64,000 bases of DNA, taken from assembly GCA_910583695.1 (NCBI GenBank), contig CAJTZL010000002.1, positions 1 through 64,000 of the forward strand, read 5' to 3'. The notes under the pieces were generated by a model that saw only the letters and a program-made list of their open reading frames with translations, was not told where the DNA came from and did no database searches. Positions 24,501 through 31,351 of this stretch are shown here, piece after piece (position 1 is the first letter of the stretch; each line of letters opens with the position of its first letter). The DNA comes from an uncultured Oscillibacter sp. Its GTDB lineage: Bacteria; Bacillota; Clostridia; Oscillospirales; Oscillospiraceae. The position numbers were made by a program, and so were the translations under genes.

Positions 24501-26611
24501 TCAGCTGTTACAGCTACGTCCGCCTCCCCAGCCTGGAAGACCATGCGGCAATCAAGAGCCTCTATGTCATTGGCGGCACGGGAGAGATCAACCCCCCAAA
24601 AACCTCCGACGGCATCAAAAACCATGGCACAACCACGTACAAAAACTGTTACTTCCTGACCAGCACAGTCCTGGAAGCGTACGAGGGAAATGAAGATTCC
24701 TATTTGAAGGCCATTCAGGAGCGGGGCGCTAAAACCGACCTGGGCGCCAAAGAGCCTGACAAGACGGATAGCCTTCTGGTAGAGCCGATCAAGGAAACAT
24801 ACCGTTTCAGGAAGAATCAAGCCCAATCACCCTTCGTCGATACCACCCCCATTGTCCTCGGCGGTACCAGCTATTATTACGAATCCTCTGCTCATGCAGG
24901 TAAAAACGGTTCTCCGCTCTTTGTCTATAGCTTGGAGACAGGGACTCAACCCTATGTTTACACCCACAAGGGCTGGCTGGTGGGCTATCCCGATGTTCCG
25001 GATGTGACCGCCGACCGCAGTGATTCCCGCCTGACCGTCACCATCCCCGGAGCGGGAACCTCCAATTCCAATGTCACCGGCCTGACCTACGAGCAGCTGG
25101 CGGGCATGCAGAAGGACATCCCCGGAAAGGACCCCGGCCTGGATATTTACGACCTGCTGCCGGACACTTTCAGCCCCGTCACCACCGAGACGGAGGACGG
25201 CGTCCATGTTCCCGGCAAGTACAGCTATCCCCCCGCCACCTCCCCGCACCTCCGGGACCGGGACTATCCCTTCCCCACCATCCTGACCAAGGAGACCTTC
25301 CACGTCCACTACGGCGACTGGCCCCTGAAAGGCTTCCGTCGGCAGACCCTGTTTGACGGGGAGGGCCGGTTCTCCCTCCTGGGCGGAAGCCCCATCGAAA
25401 TAGACCTGTTCGTCAACGGCAGCGCCCCTTACTACCAGGAGCATCTGGTGCTGACAGACGGAGTCGGCCGGAAGGGCAGCTGGTCCTTCGACTGGGAGAG
25501 CGTCAAGCAGGCGGAAGAGGCCGGACAGGACGCCTCCGCCGTCAAGCTGATCGCCCGGACAGAACCCCCCAAACTCCTGACCGGTGATCAGATTCCCAAC
25601 GAGCAGGAGCGCCAAAAGCCCTACTACCTCTTTACCCTCACCCCCCTGCGGGACGGGACGGACGTTTTGTACATCTCCTATACGGACGCGACGGGCGTCG
25701 TCTATACCCTCCCCGTCACCGTCCACGTCACCGCCGCCGTGGAGCTGCGGCCCTCAAGGCTGTTCATGTTCCCCAGCGACACGGTGGAAATTGCCGTCAA
25801 GGCCACCGACAAAACGGGCCATCCCATGGCCGAGCGGCTGGAACACGGCAAGCTGACCCTCAAGGGCGACCCCAACTGCGGAAGCAGCGGCTACCTCTCG
25901 GCCAGGACCCTGCGGCCGGAGGAAGCGGGAAGCAGTCCCCCCGGCATTTTGTTCACCACCGCCGTTCCTCCGGAGGCCCTGGCGGAAAGTCTGACGCTGG
26001 GAGCCAACGCCAACTTCACCTATACCGTCACCACCCCCAACCCCGACGACCCTGACCACCCCAAGGTGCAGGACTACGGCGGAGGCTCCGGCGGAGACAT
26101 CCGCATTGATGTTATCCGGCCCTGGACGGTGGAATTTCCCGAACCCGAGAACCCCGGAGATCCCCTTACCTGCGTCGTCACCTTCCCTGGCAGCCTCCCC
26201 ATTTCGGACGAGGCACAGAATGAAACCGATGTTCTCCTGTTCGACATTCTGGAGGCCAAGGTGCAGGACATGGCCGGAAAGCCCGCCCTGACAACGCAGA
26301 CAGGCGAGCCGGGAACCGTTTACACCCTGACCTACGGTCCGGAGGTGAAGGCCGTTCCCCCCACCCGGCTGTCCATCACCCTGACCATGACCAGCCGGGA
26401 CCACATCCTCATCCCGGAAAACGAGCCCCAGACCCACGCACTGACACTGGAGATCCTGCCGAAGGAATCCCCGGACGCTCCGGACCAGCCGGCGGCCCGG
26501 AGCCTGGAAGCCCTTCCTCCCGCCGCGGACGGGCAGGATCAGCCCGCCCGGCGGCGCCGCTGGAAGCAGCGATACCAACGGAGGCGCTGCACGCTGGAAG
26601 GCAAATCTTAA
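18557..26611 (+). CDS. Giant prepilin-like adhesin with GLUG-type repeats
   Basis: A 2,684-residue secreted protein, first gene of the pilus operon. The ATG at 18557 lies 7 bases after GAGG; another ATG six bases upstream is too close to it. The N terminus is a class III (type IV pilin) signal: basic TEHMENRRTRG, cleavage before FSLVETLAVVAILAILLSLS, with the conserved Glu at position 5 of the mature protein. The body is built of repeats like the GLUG motif, e.g. GGLLGGSMSVKISLQDSYAD (near residue 650), GGLCGMNAGLIQNSAAES (1230), GGLTGSNSGQIHTSYAVG (1265) and GGLVGSCQGSIKNCYAGG (1900). Three large modules each end in a YPFP...HYGDWP-type segment (near 815, 1395, 2235). Near residue 2390 an Ig-like beta domain follows, then a basic tail. 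No LPXTG or SLH anchor is present. PilD should process it, PilB/PilC should assemble it; a tip-adhesin role is inferred. Confidence 0.85.
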   Translation: MTEHMENRRTRGFSLVETLAVVAILAILLSLSAVAAAYYRDYLKITELDNAAREIYMAAENRAVLLDGGGQLDSALGVSPLAGDGTPAQPIHITKEAAADRGLLTAGAIDPALLEGDFYLFYDAASGAVTDVFYAEQDIHYMDQSSPTAFLDAWSQASRDDRMRPGDAGPMLGYYGGEQAEREDYTPLPAPEVLVEVENADRLTVKVTFLIPEAARKLMGGYDESKLNANTHRTVTLSYPGRDPVTLYDSSGGNSGHASYSPINTSPYYNRVIFREETIASGRVSYTWVLDELDTNPAQDNGRHFRQLFAAGLDAAPPCGGDFTVTAEIKLSAPGRRSASASGSDTGNSLFAEQSGGTAARLENLRHLQNLDAKTSAVGGKTSAILLADIDCCGRQARAPYGLYAFRPIDNRELRSFDGGWTAGDGENRRNEITDLLVTEESAQGKPGAGLFATTYGSAPADPVKFTGIYLTDAVVSAAKPAGALVGCAGAENRFQDIRVVNGQIICTDSRPASAAAGGVVGGGTYQSSQATDGISYYSAKNQHFQRVYAVNTSAACAAGAAGGIAGRIGGESEYISCRVYWEPEEGQQDLRSLLGSDTTQYRYQITGHYAGGLAGHFDRTAYATSGKDAFTVRKSFASSMVNGTRYTGGLLGGSMSVKISLQDSYADCYLTGGQAAGLIGNTTHDTQIVNCYAAGFIGMKETSKAAGLCLGPVQITAENTYSVMSYPGVSENSIIFPLVETAGTSELQNTYYLRESIPSADPEDGTGVSYDKMSGRDFAAVMGGLFEFKSVSSGTAAQSSNPYNLQEKQNLTKYSFPGLKVLPHYGDWIAYFKEPSLVYYEQDSTGKIGFSGGNARELIGRLEDDKQIAIKTDGYAVALLKKDLPAGGRFQVAYTTLKEDGTGGTPETYTYVTGMPSGPKEIRLLEAVWERQEGGGTVLDQYWLAPLPTELVIGALTDSGSGRDFQALTSKDFYQYLFFTTDIPLESAGGGFASGEYFYNPHFAETVKPHVPAEDGTPLIDWDAVSGNPGEIVHQYITRTLIPGTRPVSVSVRTPRHFFHLSRYEDYYNNPRLSFQQGLRLDGGENVYTGYRNVQGYDLLRHDGRGFQLQSPTGTQADPFLGSYNGNCLPIRRIAFEIPKNDRNRVCAGLFGSSGGTLQNIVYSLNPSEAEPPGGAEQKNDPRSIIFYSSEKDTYLGALAGLNTLTGKITNCAVEGVNLTTQIYSTQIYIGGLCGMNAGLIQNSAAESAYLHVDASNYGRACAGGLTGSNSGQIHTSYAVGRLAANASQDNAPVLLAGFAGVNSGSISSSYSAMDLKTDGVNASAYGFCGPSSSGRLAGTFYLNDGNFSYRGEEFLASFEDGGNAQPVSYIGLTAETPPVSGMDTLGGKDPERIFPYPTGVKKDGASHHYGGWPKPLNLGNMGVYYWEELRLPGQAPSYHVSLLAVDPGENAAAPKTVSKLSTLSTAHDQRGEVVRFGYGIYNRRSSNSAVLTTVTLADTPYPLLYAHSEEDSGVKFDQGLYETLELQKLEGRNAADKLVDDELARLMTYELDKEGKTQFAFHSFHTYGQNENRDGGQGGLYPGSSSSAPNGTLTLHQGGNQEVTITFALNPLFADALAVELPKDGGKWSAASQDVPVFARTADGKLSGKTPGSGEDVPYGVRSIDQLQFIDWNLVDRGVDTVLELKGAEARGIASFPYLSSSDHTGKYHWKQSYDIKGETRADGTYKTYSPIAEYYDTTNTNENRGYLDGWFGGVYDGSSYVIENVNIQGSTASCAGLFGVVYNGTLKNIVLYSSSGESYVKSVYDEKTSSQWYAIGALAGVAASHNADGTPGETAVENCAVSGYQIEVKSYTAKSSQTWGGVGVGGLLGLSNMSLSGCTANTGILLANGTVANDNIRTGGLVGSCQGSIKNCYAGGSISLGENSDISMGQKGIYIGGIVGGSYMKPLQIGSNTNRTIGFVDDPGTAFDPTKGWTNNELISCYSYVRLPSLEDHAAIKSLYVIGGTGEINPPKTSDGIKNHGTTTYKNCYFLTSTVLEAYEGNEDSYLKAIQERGAKTDLGAKEPDKTDSLLVEPIKETYRFRKNQAQSPFVDTTPIVLGGTSYYYESSAHAGKNGSPLFVYSLETGTQPYVYTHKGWLVGYPDVPDVTADRSDSRLTVTIPGAGTSNSNVTGLTYEQLAGMQKDIPGKDPGLDIYDLLPDTFSPVTTETEDGVHVPGKYSYPPATSPHLRDRDYPFPTILTKETFHVHYGDWPLKGFRRQTLFDGEGRFSLLGGSPIEIDLFVNGSAPYYQEHLVLTDGVGRKGSWSFDWESVKQAEEAGQDASAVKLIARTEPPKLLTGDQIPNEQERQKPYYLFTLTPLRDGTDVLYISYTDATGVVYTLPVTVHVTAAVELRPSRLFMFPSDTVEIAVKATDKTGHPMAERLEHGKLTLKGDPNCGSSGYLSARTLRPEEAGSSPPGILFTTAVPPEALAESLTLGANANFTYTVTTPNPDDPDHPKVQDYGGGSGGDIRIDVIRPWTVEFPEPENPGDPLTCVVTFPGSLPISDEAQNETDVLLFDILEAKVQDMAGKPALTTQTGEPGTVYTLTYGPEVKAVPPTRLSITLTMTSRDHILIPENEPQTHALTLEILPKESPDAPDQPAARSLEALPPAADGQDQPARRRRWKQRYQRRRCTLEGKS

Positions 26612-26629
26612 ACGAGAGAAGGACGCCCC

Positions 26630-27568
26630 GTGAAAAAGCTGAACGGAAAACTGCACAGTCAGAGCGGGGCGTCCATTCTTCTGGCGCTGCTGTTTCTCCT
26701 GGTCTGCATGATGACGGCCGCCTCCATCCTGATGGCGGCGGTCTCCAACGCGGGCAAGATTCGGAGCAATTACGAGGAGCAGCAGCGGTATCTGGCCCTG
26801 TCCTCCGCCCTCCGGCTGGCCGTTGACGAGCTGGAGCAGGCCCGATATCAGGGGCGGTACACCGTTACCGAGTGGAACGAGACCATCACGGAACCGGGAG
26901 ACGACAACCTCCCCGTTGAAGTCTCCAACATCGACTACTACCATATCACCCAGGAGCCGGGGACCTTTACCTGCGGCGATCTGGCGGAGGCGGGAATCCC
27001 GGAGGAGAACGCCGTACTGACCTTCCGCAAAGAGCTGGACCGGGTGTTCTCCGGGCAGTTCAGGGGCAGCGGCTTCCAGGGCCTGGAGGACGGCGACACC
27101 GCCCCCCTCCCCACAAACCCGCCCGACGGCCAGCCGGGCGCTCCCGCCCCCTCCACCCGGACTCTGACCGTGGAGGTGAAAAACGGCGGGGAGGTTCTGG
27201 ACCAGTTCGGCTCCGTCACCCTGAAAATCGACATGAGCCAGAGCCGCCGCATCCACCTGACGGCCATCCTGCCCGCTGAGAACATGGCCGACGGCCAGCC
27301 GGACATGAACGGCATCCTCTACACTATGGAAGCGGAACTGGCCTCCACCCTGCTCCAGACGAATCCGGACGGCAGTATGGAAGAGATTGCCGGCGGCGTG
27401 CCTTCCATCCACTATTCCCCAGGGACGCGGCTCCCCAAGAGCGCCCCCCCGCTCTCCGGCTCCCTGCCGAGGCTGGTGGTTTCAACGCCGCAGTCCCACT
27501 CAGAAGCAACCCGGGAAGTCATCGCCTGGAAGCTGGACTGGATCAGCAAAGGAGGGACCATGGAATGA
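26630..27568 (+). CDS. Prepilin-like/PilX-type minor pilus component
   Basis: A 312-residue protein starting at GTG behind GAGAAGGA. A basic N terminus (KKLNGKLHSQSGAS) precedes a 20-residue hydrophobic helix, ILLALLFLLVCMMTAASILM. It lacks the classical G-FxxxE site (here SGASILLALL), so cleavage by PilD is uncertain, and it resembles PilX-like minor proteins. The soluble part has a helical spine (YEEQQRYLALSSALRLAVDE) and a beta-rich C-terminal half. It lies 18 bases after the giant gene and overlaps the next prepilin gene by four bases. Confidence 0.78.
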   Translation: MKKLNGKLHSQSGASILLALLFLLVCMMTAASILMAAVSNAGKIRSNYEEQQRYLALSSALRLAVDELEQARYQGRYTVTEWNETITEPGDDNLPVEVSNIDYYHITQEPGTFTCGDLAEAGIPEENAVLTFRKELDRVFSGQFRGSGFQGLEDGDTAPLPTNPPDGQPGAPAPSTRTLTVEVKNGGEVLDQFGSVTLKIDMSQSRRIHLTAILPAENMADGQPDMNGILYTMEAELASTLLQTNPDGSMEEIAGGVPSIHYSPGTRLPKSAPPLSGSLPRLVVSTPQSHSEATREVIAWKLDWISKGGTME

Positions 27569-27924
27569 GAGAGAAGCTGAACAGCTCCCGAGGGGAAACC
27601 CTGGTGGAGGTGCTGGCCTCCGTGCTGATCTGCGCGCTGTCCGTCACCCTGCTCTTCGGAGCCGTCATGGCCTCCGGCCGCATCGACCTCCAGGCCCAGG
27701 CGGCGGACGCGGAATACTACGAGGCCCTGTCCAAGGCTGAGCGGCAGGACGCAGCGGACAAAGCGCCCGCTGAACCGGCGCTTTCCGTCGAGGTCGCAAA
27801 CGCCGGTGCCTCCGGCGCGAATCCCCCCGTTCAAACGGTCAGCTGCGGCTTCTACGGCACGGAGCGGCTGCTTTCCTACGCCTTGACCCCGCCCTCCGGC
27901 GGCGGGACGGGAGGCGGCCCATGA
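27565..27924 (+). CDS. Small prepilin-like protein A
   Basis: A 119-residue protein with an N-terminal prepilin-type segment: MREKLNSSRG, then ETLVEVLASVLICALSVTLL. The residue after the Gly is Glu rather than Phe, but the Val-Glu at positions 4-5 is kept. The remainder is short, ends in a Pro/Gly tail (PPSGGGTGGGP) and has one CGFYG. The first 22 bases are identical to the start of the next gene, which suggests duplication or gene conversion of the signal region. It overlaps both neighbours by four bases. Confidence 0.8.
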   Translation: MREKLNSSRGETLVEVLASVLICALSVTLLFGAVMASGRIDLQAQAADAEYYEALSKAERQDAADKAPAEPALSVEVANAGASGANPPVQTVSCGFYGTERLLSYALTPPSGGGTGGGP

Positions 27925-28460
27925 GAGAGAAGCTGAACAGCTGCGCCGGGTTCTCCCTGGTGGAGATGCTCTGTGCCGTGGCCGTGCTGATGCTGCTGTG
28001 CGTCATGCTCAATTCCGGCCTCAGCGCAGCCATGAAGACCTATTTCGGCCTCACAGCGGAGGCAGAAACCCAGCTGCTGCTGAACTCCCTGACCAACGCC
28101 ATTGCCGGGGAGCTCCGCTACGCCTATGACGTAGAGGGGACGGATAACCCATCCTACAACCCATACGCCTCCCTTGACAACCCGGCGGATGTCCGCCGTC
28201 TCCGCCTTGAAGTCCGGGAGGGACAGGTCTTCGTCACCGGTGGGCCCGACGGCGACAAGGAGCTGCTGCCCACTGAAAAGGACGGCAGGGGCGGCGCTTA
28301 TAAAAACGGAAACTATCAGGTCGGCCAAATGGAGATCACCTACGACCCGGACACGGCCTGTTTTACATTGGATTTAAAGGTTGACTGCAAGCAAAGCGGC
28401 ATCAGCGCAGAGGCGAAAAACGTCGTCATCCGCTGCCTGAACCCGCCGGAGGAACCGTAA
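27921..28460 (+). CDS. Small prepilin-like protein B
   Basis: A 179-residue minor pilin candidate. Signal: MREKLNSCAG with cleavage before FSLVEMLCAVAVLMLLCVML, Glu at mature position 5. A helical spine and beta-rich globular head follow (DVRRLRLEVREGQVFVTGG, YQVGQMEITYDPDTACFTLD). It starts inside the stop of the previous gene and is followed after 17 bases by pilB. Minor pilins of this kind prime pilus assembly; here the partner may be the giant protein. Confidence 0.85.
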   Translation: MREKLNSCAGFSLVEMLCAVAVLMLLCVMLNSGLSAAMKTYFGLTAEAETQLLLNSLTNAIAGELRYAYDVEGTDNPSYNPYASLDNPADVRRLRLEVREGQVFVTGGPDGDKELLPTEKDGRGGAYKNGNYQVGQMEITYDPDTACFTLDLKVDCKQSGISAEAKNVVIRCLNPPEEP

Positions 28461-28477
28461 GGAAAAGGGGGAACCGC

Positions 28478-30172
28478 ATGAAATACGTCAAACTCGGAGA
28501 CCTGCTGGTCAAAAGCGGCGACATCACCCAGGCACAGCTGGACGAGGCGCTGAGACTCCAGGAGGGCACCGGCGAACGGCTGGGCTCCGTACTGCAGACC
28601 CACGGCTTCATCACGGAAAAGCAGCTCATCGACACGCTGATGAGCCAGCTGGGTGTGGAGTTCATCGACCTGAACACCTACGCCATCCCGCCGGAAATGG
28701 CCCAGCTTTTGCCCAAGAATCTGGCGAAAAAGCACATGGCGGTCCCCGTCAAGGCCACCCGGTCCGAGGTCTGGCTTGCCATGTCGGACCCCCTGAACTT
28801 CATGGCCGTGGAAGAGGTGGGAGCAGTCACCCGCCGCCGGGTGGTGCCCGTCATCGCCGCCTCCGCCGCCGTGGAGCGGGCGGTCCAGAACCTCTACAGC
28901 AACCAGGGGGCCATGCAGGCCATTGAGGACATGCAGCGGGACCTCCTGGGCAGCCAGTACGGCGCCGCCGCCCTGGCCCAGCCCCAGAGCATGACCGTGG
29001 ACGAGGACGAGGCGGACGCCGCCCCGGCCATCCGTCTGGTGAACTCCATCATCGACCGGGCCTGTACGGAAGGCGCCAGCGACATCCACATGGAGCCCGG
29101 GGAAGACAGCATGACCATCCGCATGCGCATCGACGGGGCCCTGCGGGCCATCATTCCCGTGCCCCGGGAGCTTCAGAGCTCCGTCATCTCCCGTTTGAAG
29201 ATCATGGCCCGCATGGACATCGCCCAGAAGCAGATTCCCCAGGACGGCCGGGCCAACGTCACCGTCCGCCAGGAAACCCTGGACCTGCGCATCTCCACCC
29301 TGCCCACCATCCACGGCGAAAAGGTGGTCATCCGCCTCCTGCGGAAGACCCCGGAGCTGGCCACCCTGGAGGGCATCGGCCTGGAGGGCGGGAACCGGGA
29401 GCGGTTCTGCCGTCTGGTGGACAGCGCCACCGAGGGCGTCATCCTCATGGTGGGCCCCACGGGCTCCGGCAAAACCTCCACCCTCTATGCCATGATCGAC
29501 CGCCTGAAAAGCGAGGAGGTCAATCTGGTCTCCCTGGAGGACCCGGTGGAGTACCACATCGACGGCGTCTGCCAGGTCCAGATCAACGACAAGACGGGCC
29601 TGACCTTTGCCAATGTCCTTCGCTCCGTCCTCCGCCAGGACCCGGACATCATCGCCGTGGGCGAGATTCGGGACGGCGAGACCGCCGAAATCGCCATGCG
29701 GGCCGCCATGACTGGCCATCTGGTCCTCTCTACCATCCACACCAACAACGCCGTCAGCTCCATTGACCGCCTCCTGGACATCGGCGTGGAACCCTACCTC
29801 ATTGCCGGGGCGGTGAAGGGCATCGTCTCCCAGCGGCTGCTCCGCAAAATCTGCCCCCACTGCAAACGGCCCTACGCCCCCTCTCCGGAGGAACAGGCCG
29901 CCCTGGGCCTGCCGCCCGGGAACCGCACCTTCTACAAGGGCGCTGGATGCGGCGAGTGCTTCGGAACGGGCTTCCGGGGCCGGACCGGCGTCTTTGAAAT
30001 CCTGCCCGTCACCCCCGCCATCCGGCGGGCCGTCCACTCCCGTTCTCTCAAGGATCTGGAGACGGCCATGGAGCAGACGGACTTTCACCCCATCATGGAA
30101 AACTGCCAAAGGCTGGTCCTGGACGGCGTGACCTCCGCGGAGGAGGTCCACCGGGTTCTGGGCGGCGGATAA
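28478..30172 (+). CDS. pilB: Type IV pilus assembly ATPase PilB
   Basis: Cytoplasmic hexameric ATPase that powers pilus extension. In 564 residues it has an N-terminal MshEN-like domain (LGDLLVKSGDITQAQLDEAL, residues 5-24), the GspE core with Walker A GPTGSGKTSTL near 326-336, Asp box (LEDPVEYHI), Walker B DPDIIAVGEIRD, and His box (GHLVLSTIHTNNA). A four-cysteine zinc site near residues 458-490 reads CPHC and CGECFGTGFRGR, the mark of PilB rather than PilT. AAGGGG precedes the ATG. Confidence 0.96.
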   Translation: MKYVKLGDLLVKSGDITQAQLDEALRLQEGTGERLGSVLQTHGFITEKQLIDTLMSQLGVEFIDLNTYAIPPEMAQLLPKNLAKKHMAVPVKATRSEVWLAMSDPLNFMAVEEVGAVTRRRVVPVIAASAAVERAVQNLYSNQGAMQAIEDMQRDLLGSQYGAAALAQPQSMTVDEDEADAAPAIRLVNSIIDRACTEGASDIHMEPGEDSMTIRMRIDGALRAIIPVPRELQSSVISRLKIMARMDIAQKQIPQDGRANVTVRQETLDLRISTLPTIHGEKVVIRLLRKTPELATLEGIGLEGGNRERFCRLVDSATEGVILMVGPTGSGKTSTLYAMIDRLKSEEVNLVSLEDPVEYHIDGVCQVQINDKTGLTFANVLRSVLRQDPDIIAVGEIRDGETAEIAMRAAMTGHLVLSTIHTNNAVSSIDRLLDIGVEPYLIAGAVKGIVSQRLLRKICPHCKRPYAPSPEEQAALGLPPGNRTFYKGAGCGECFGTGFRGRTGVFEILPVTPAIRRAVHSRSLKDLETAMEQTDFHPIMENCQRLVLDGVTSAEEVHRVLGGG

Positions 30173-30181
30173 GGAGTGCTT

Positions 30182-31300
30182 ATGACTGTAAAACACTATG
30201 TAGAAAAGGCCCGGGAGGCCGGGGCCTCCGACGTTCATCTGGTCCGGGGCCTGACCCCCCGCTGCCGCATCGACGGCTCTATCCGGGAGCTGGACGGCCC
30301 GCCGCTGACGGTGGACGACTGCCTGGAGGCCGCCCGGGAGCTGGCCGGGTCCGAAATCCGTCAGGCGGAGGCCGTGGGGGAGCTGGATCTGGCCCTGTCC
30401 GTCGCCGGGGTCCGCTGCCGGGTGAACCTCTTCCGCCAGCAGGAGGCCTGGTCCGCCGCCATCCGGCTTTTAAACGACCACATTCCCGACCTCTCCGAGC
30501 TGGGACTTCCCAAGGTGGTATCCGAGTTCCCCGCCTACAGCCAGGGGCTGGTGCTCATCACCGGCGAGACCGGCTCCGGCAAGTCCACCACCCTGGCTGC
30601 GGTGCTGAACCAGATCAACCGGAATGAGGCCAAGCACATTCTCACCCTGGAGGACCCCATCGAGTACGTCTACACTCCGGAAAAATGCGTCATCAACCAG
30701 CGGGAGATCGGCCGGGACACCGGGAGCTTCGCCACGGGCCTCCGGGCCGCACTGCGGGAGGACCCGGACGTGATTCTCGTGGGCGAGATGCGGGACCTGG
30801 AGACCATCGAGACGGCCCTCACCGCCGCCGAGACGGGGCATCTGGTCTTCGGCACCGTCCACACCAACTCCGCCGCGGACTCCATTGACCGCATCGTGGA
30901 CGTGTTCCCCGCGGAGCGGCAGCAGCAGATTCGCCTCCAGCTCTCCATGTCCCTGAAAGCCGTGCTCAGCCAGCAGCTCCTGCCCAAGGTGGGCGGGGGC
31001 CGGGTGCTGGCCTGTGAGGTGATGAAAACCGACGGGGCCATCCGCAACCTCATCCGGGAGGGCAAAACCCCCCAGATTGCCAACTCCATCCAGACCACCG
31101 GGGCCCTGGGAAACATCCTGATGGACAAGGCCCTGAACGCCCTGTACGCCGCCGGGACCATCAGCAAGGAGACCTTTGAGGGGGCCCTCCGGGACCCCGG
31201 CGTTAAAAACTCCGCTCCATTGCGTCCGGCTTCGCCGAACATCCATTCCGCTCCGTTTCCTCCGCCTCCTTCAAGGGGGAGCAGGCTCCCCCTTGAGTAA
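30182..31300 (+). CDS. pilT: Pilus retraction ATPase PilT with an altered C terminus
   Basis: Drives pilus retraction and twitching. The 372-residue protein starts at the ATG behind AAGGAG; an in-frame GTG lies within that binding site. It has Walker A GETGSGKSTTL near residue 127, LEDPIEYVYT, Walker B DPDVILVGEMRD and the His box GHLVFGTVHTNSA, without the zinc cysteines of PilB. The C-terminal stretch after GALRDPG (KNSAPLRPASPNIHSAPFPP and onward to RLPLE) is unlike PilT and is encoded by a hairpin repeat at 31271-31296, which also brings the stop codon. It looks like a replaced end; the core is intact. Confidence 0.94.
   Translation: MTVKHYVEKAREAGASDVHLVRGLTPRCRIDGSIRELDGPPLTVDDCLEAARELAGSEIRQAEAVGELDLALSVAGVRCRVNLFRQQEAWSAAIRLLNDHIPDLSELGLPKVVSEFPAYSQGLVLITGETGSGKSTTLAAVLNQINRNEAKHILTLEDPIEYVYTPEKCVINQREIGRDTGSFATGLRAALREDPDVILVGEMRDLETIETALTAAETGHLVFGTVHTNSAADSIDRIVDVFPAERQQQIRLQLSMSLKAVLSQQLLPKVGGGRVLACEVMKTDGAIRNLIREGKTPQIANSIQTTGALGNILMDKALNALYAAGTISKETFEGALRDPGVKNSAPLRPASPNIHSAPFPPPPSRGSRLPLE
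31271..31296. repeat. Hairpin element forming the 3' end of pilT
   Basis: A 12-bp perfect stem (TCAAGGGGGAGC / GCTCCCCCTTGA) with a 2-base loop. It overlaps the last codons of pilT and is followed at once by the second copy of the dispersed 22-bp repeat. It may attenuate transcription between pilT and pilC. Confidence 0.7.
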
Positions 31301-31308
31301 CCCCCACC

Positions 31309-31330
31309 CCCCGCAGGGGGACGAGAGACG
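31309..31330. repeat. Dispersed 22-bp repeat, copy 2
   Basis: Matches 8712-8733 at 21 of 22 positions. It lies between pilT and the ribosome binding site of pilC. Confidence 0.65.
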
Positions 31331-31351
31331 CGGGACGAAGGGAGATAATGT

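Noticed and set aside
28340..30238. 632-codon minus-strand frame opposite pilB
   Set aside because: Shadow of pilB, whose Walker, His-box and zinc motifs are unmistakable on the plus strand.
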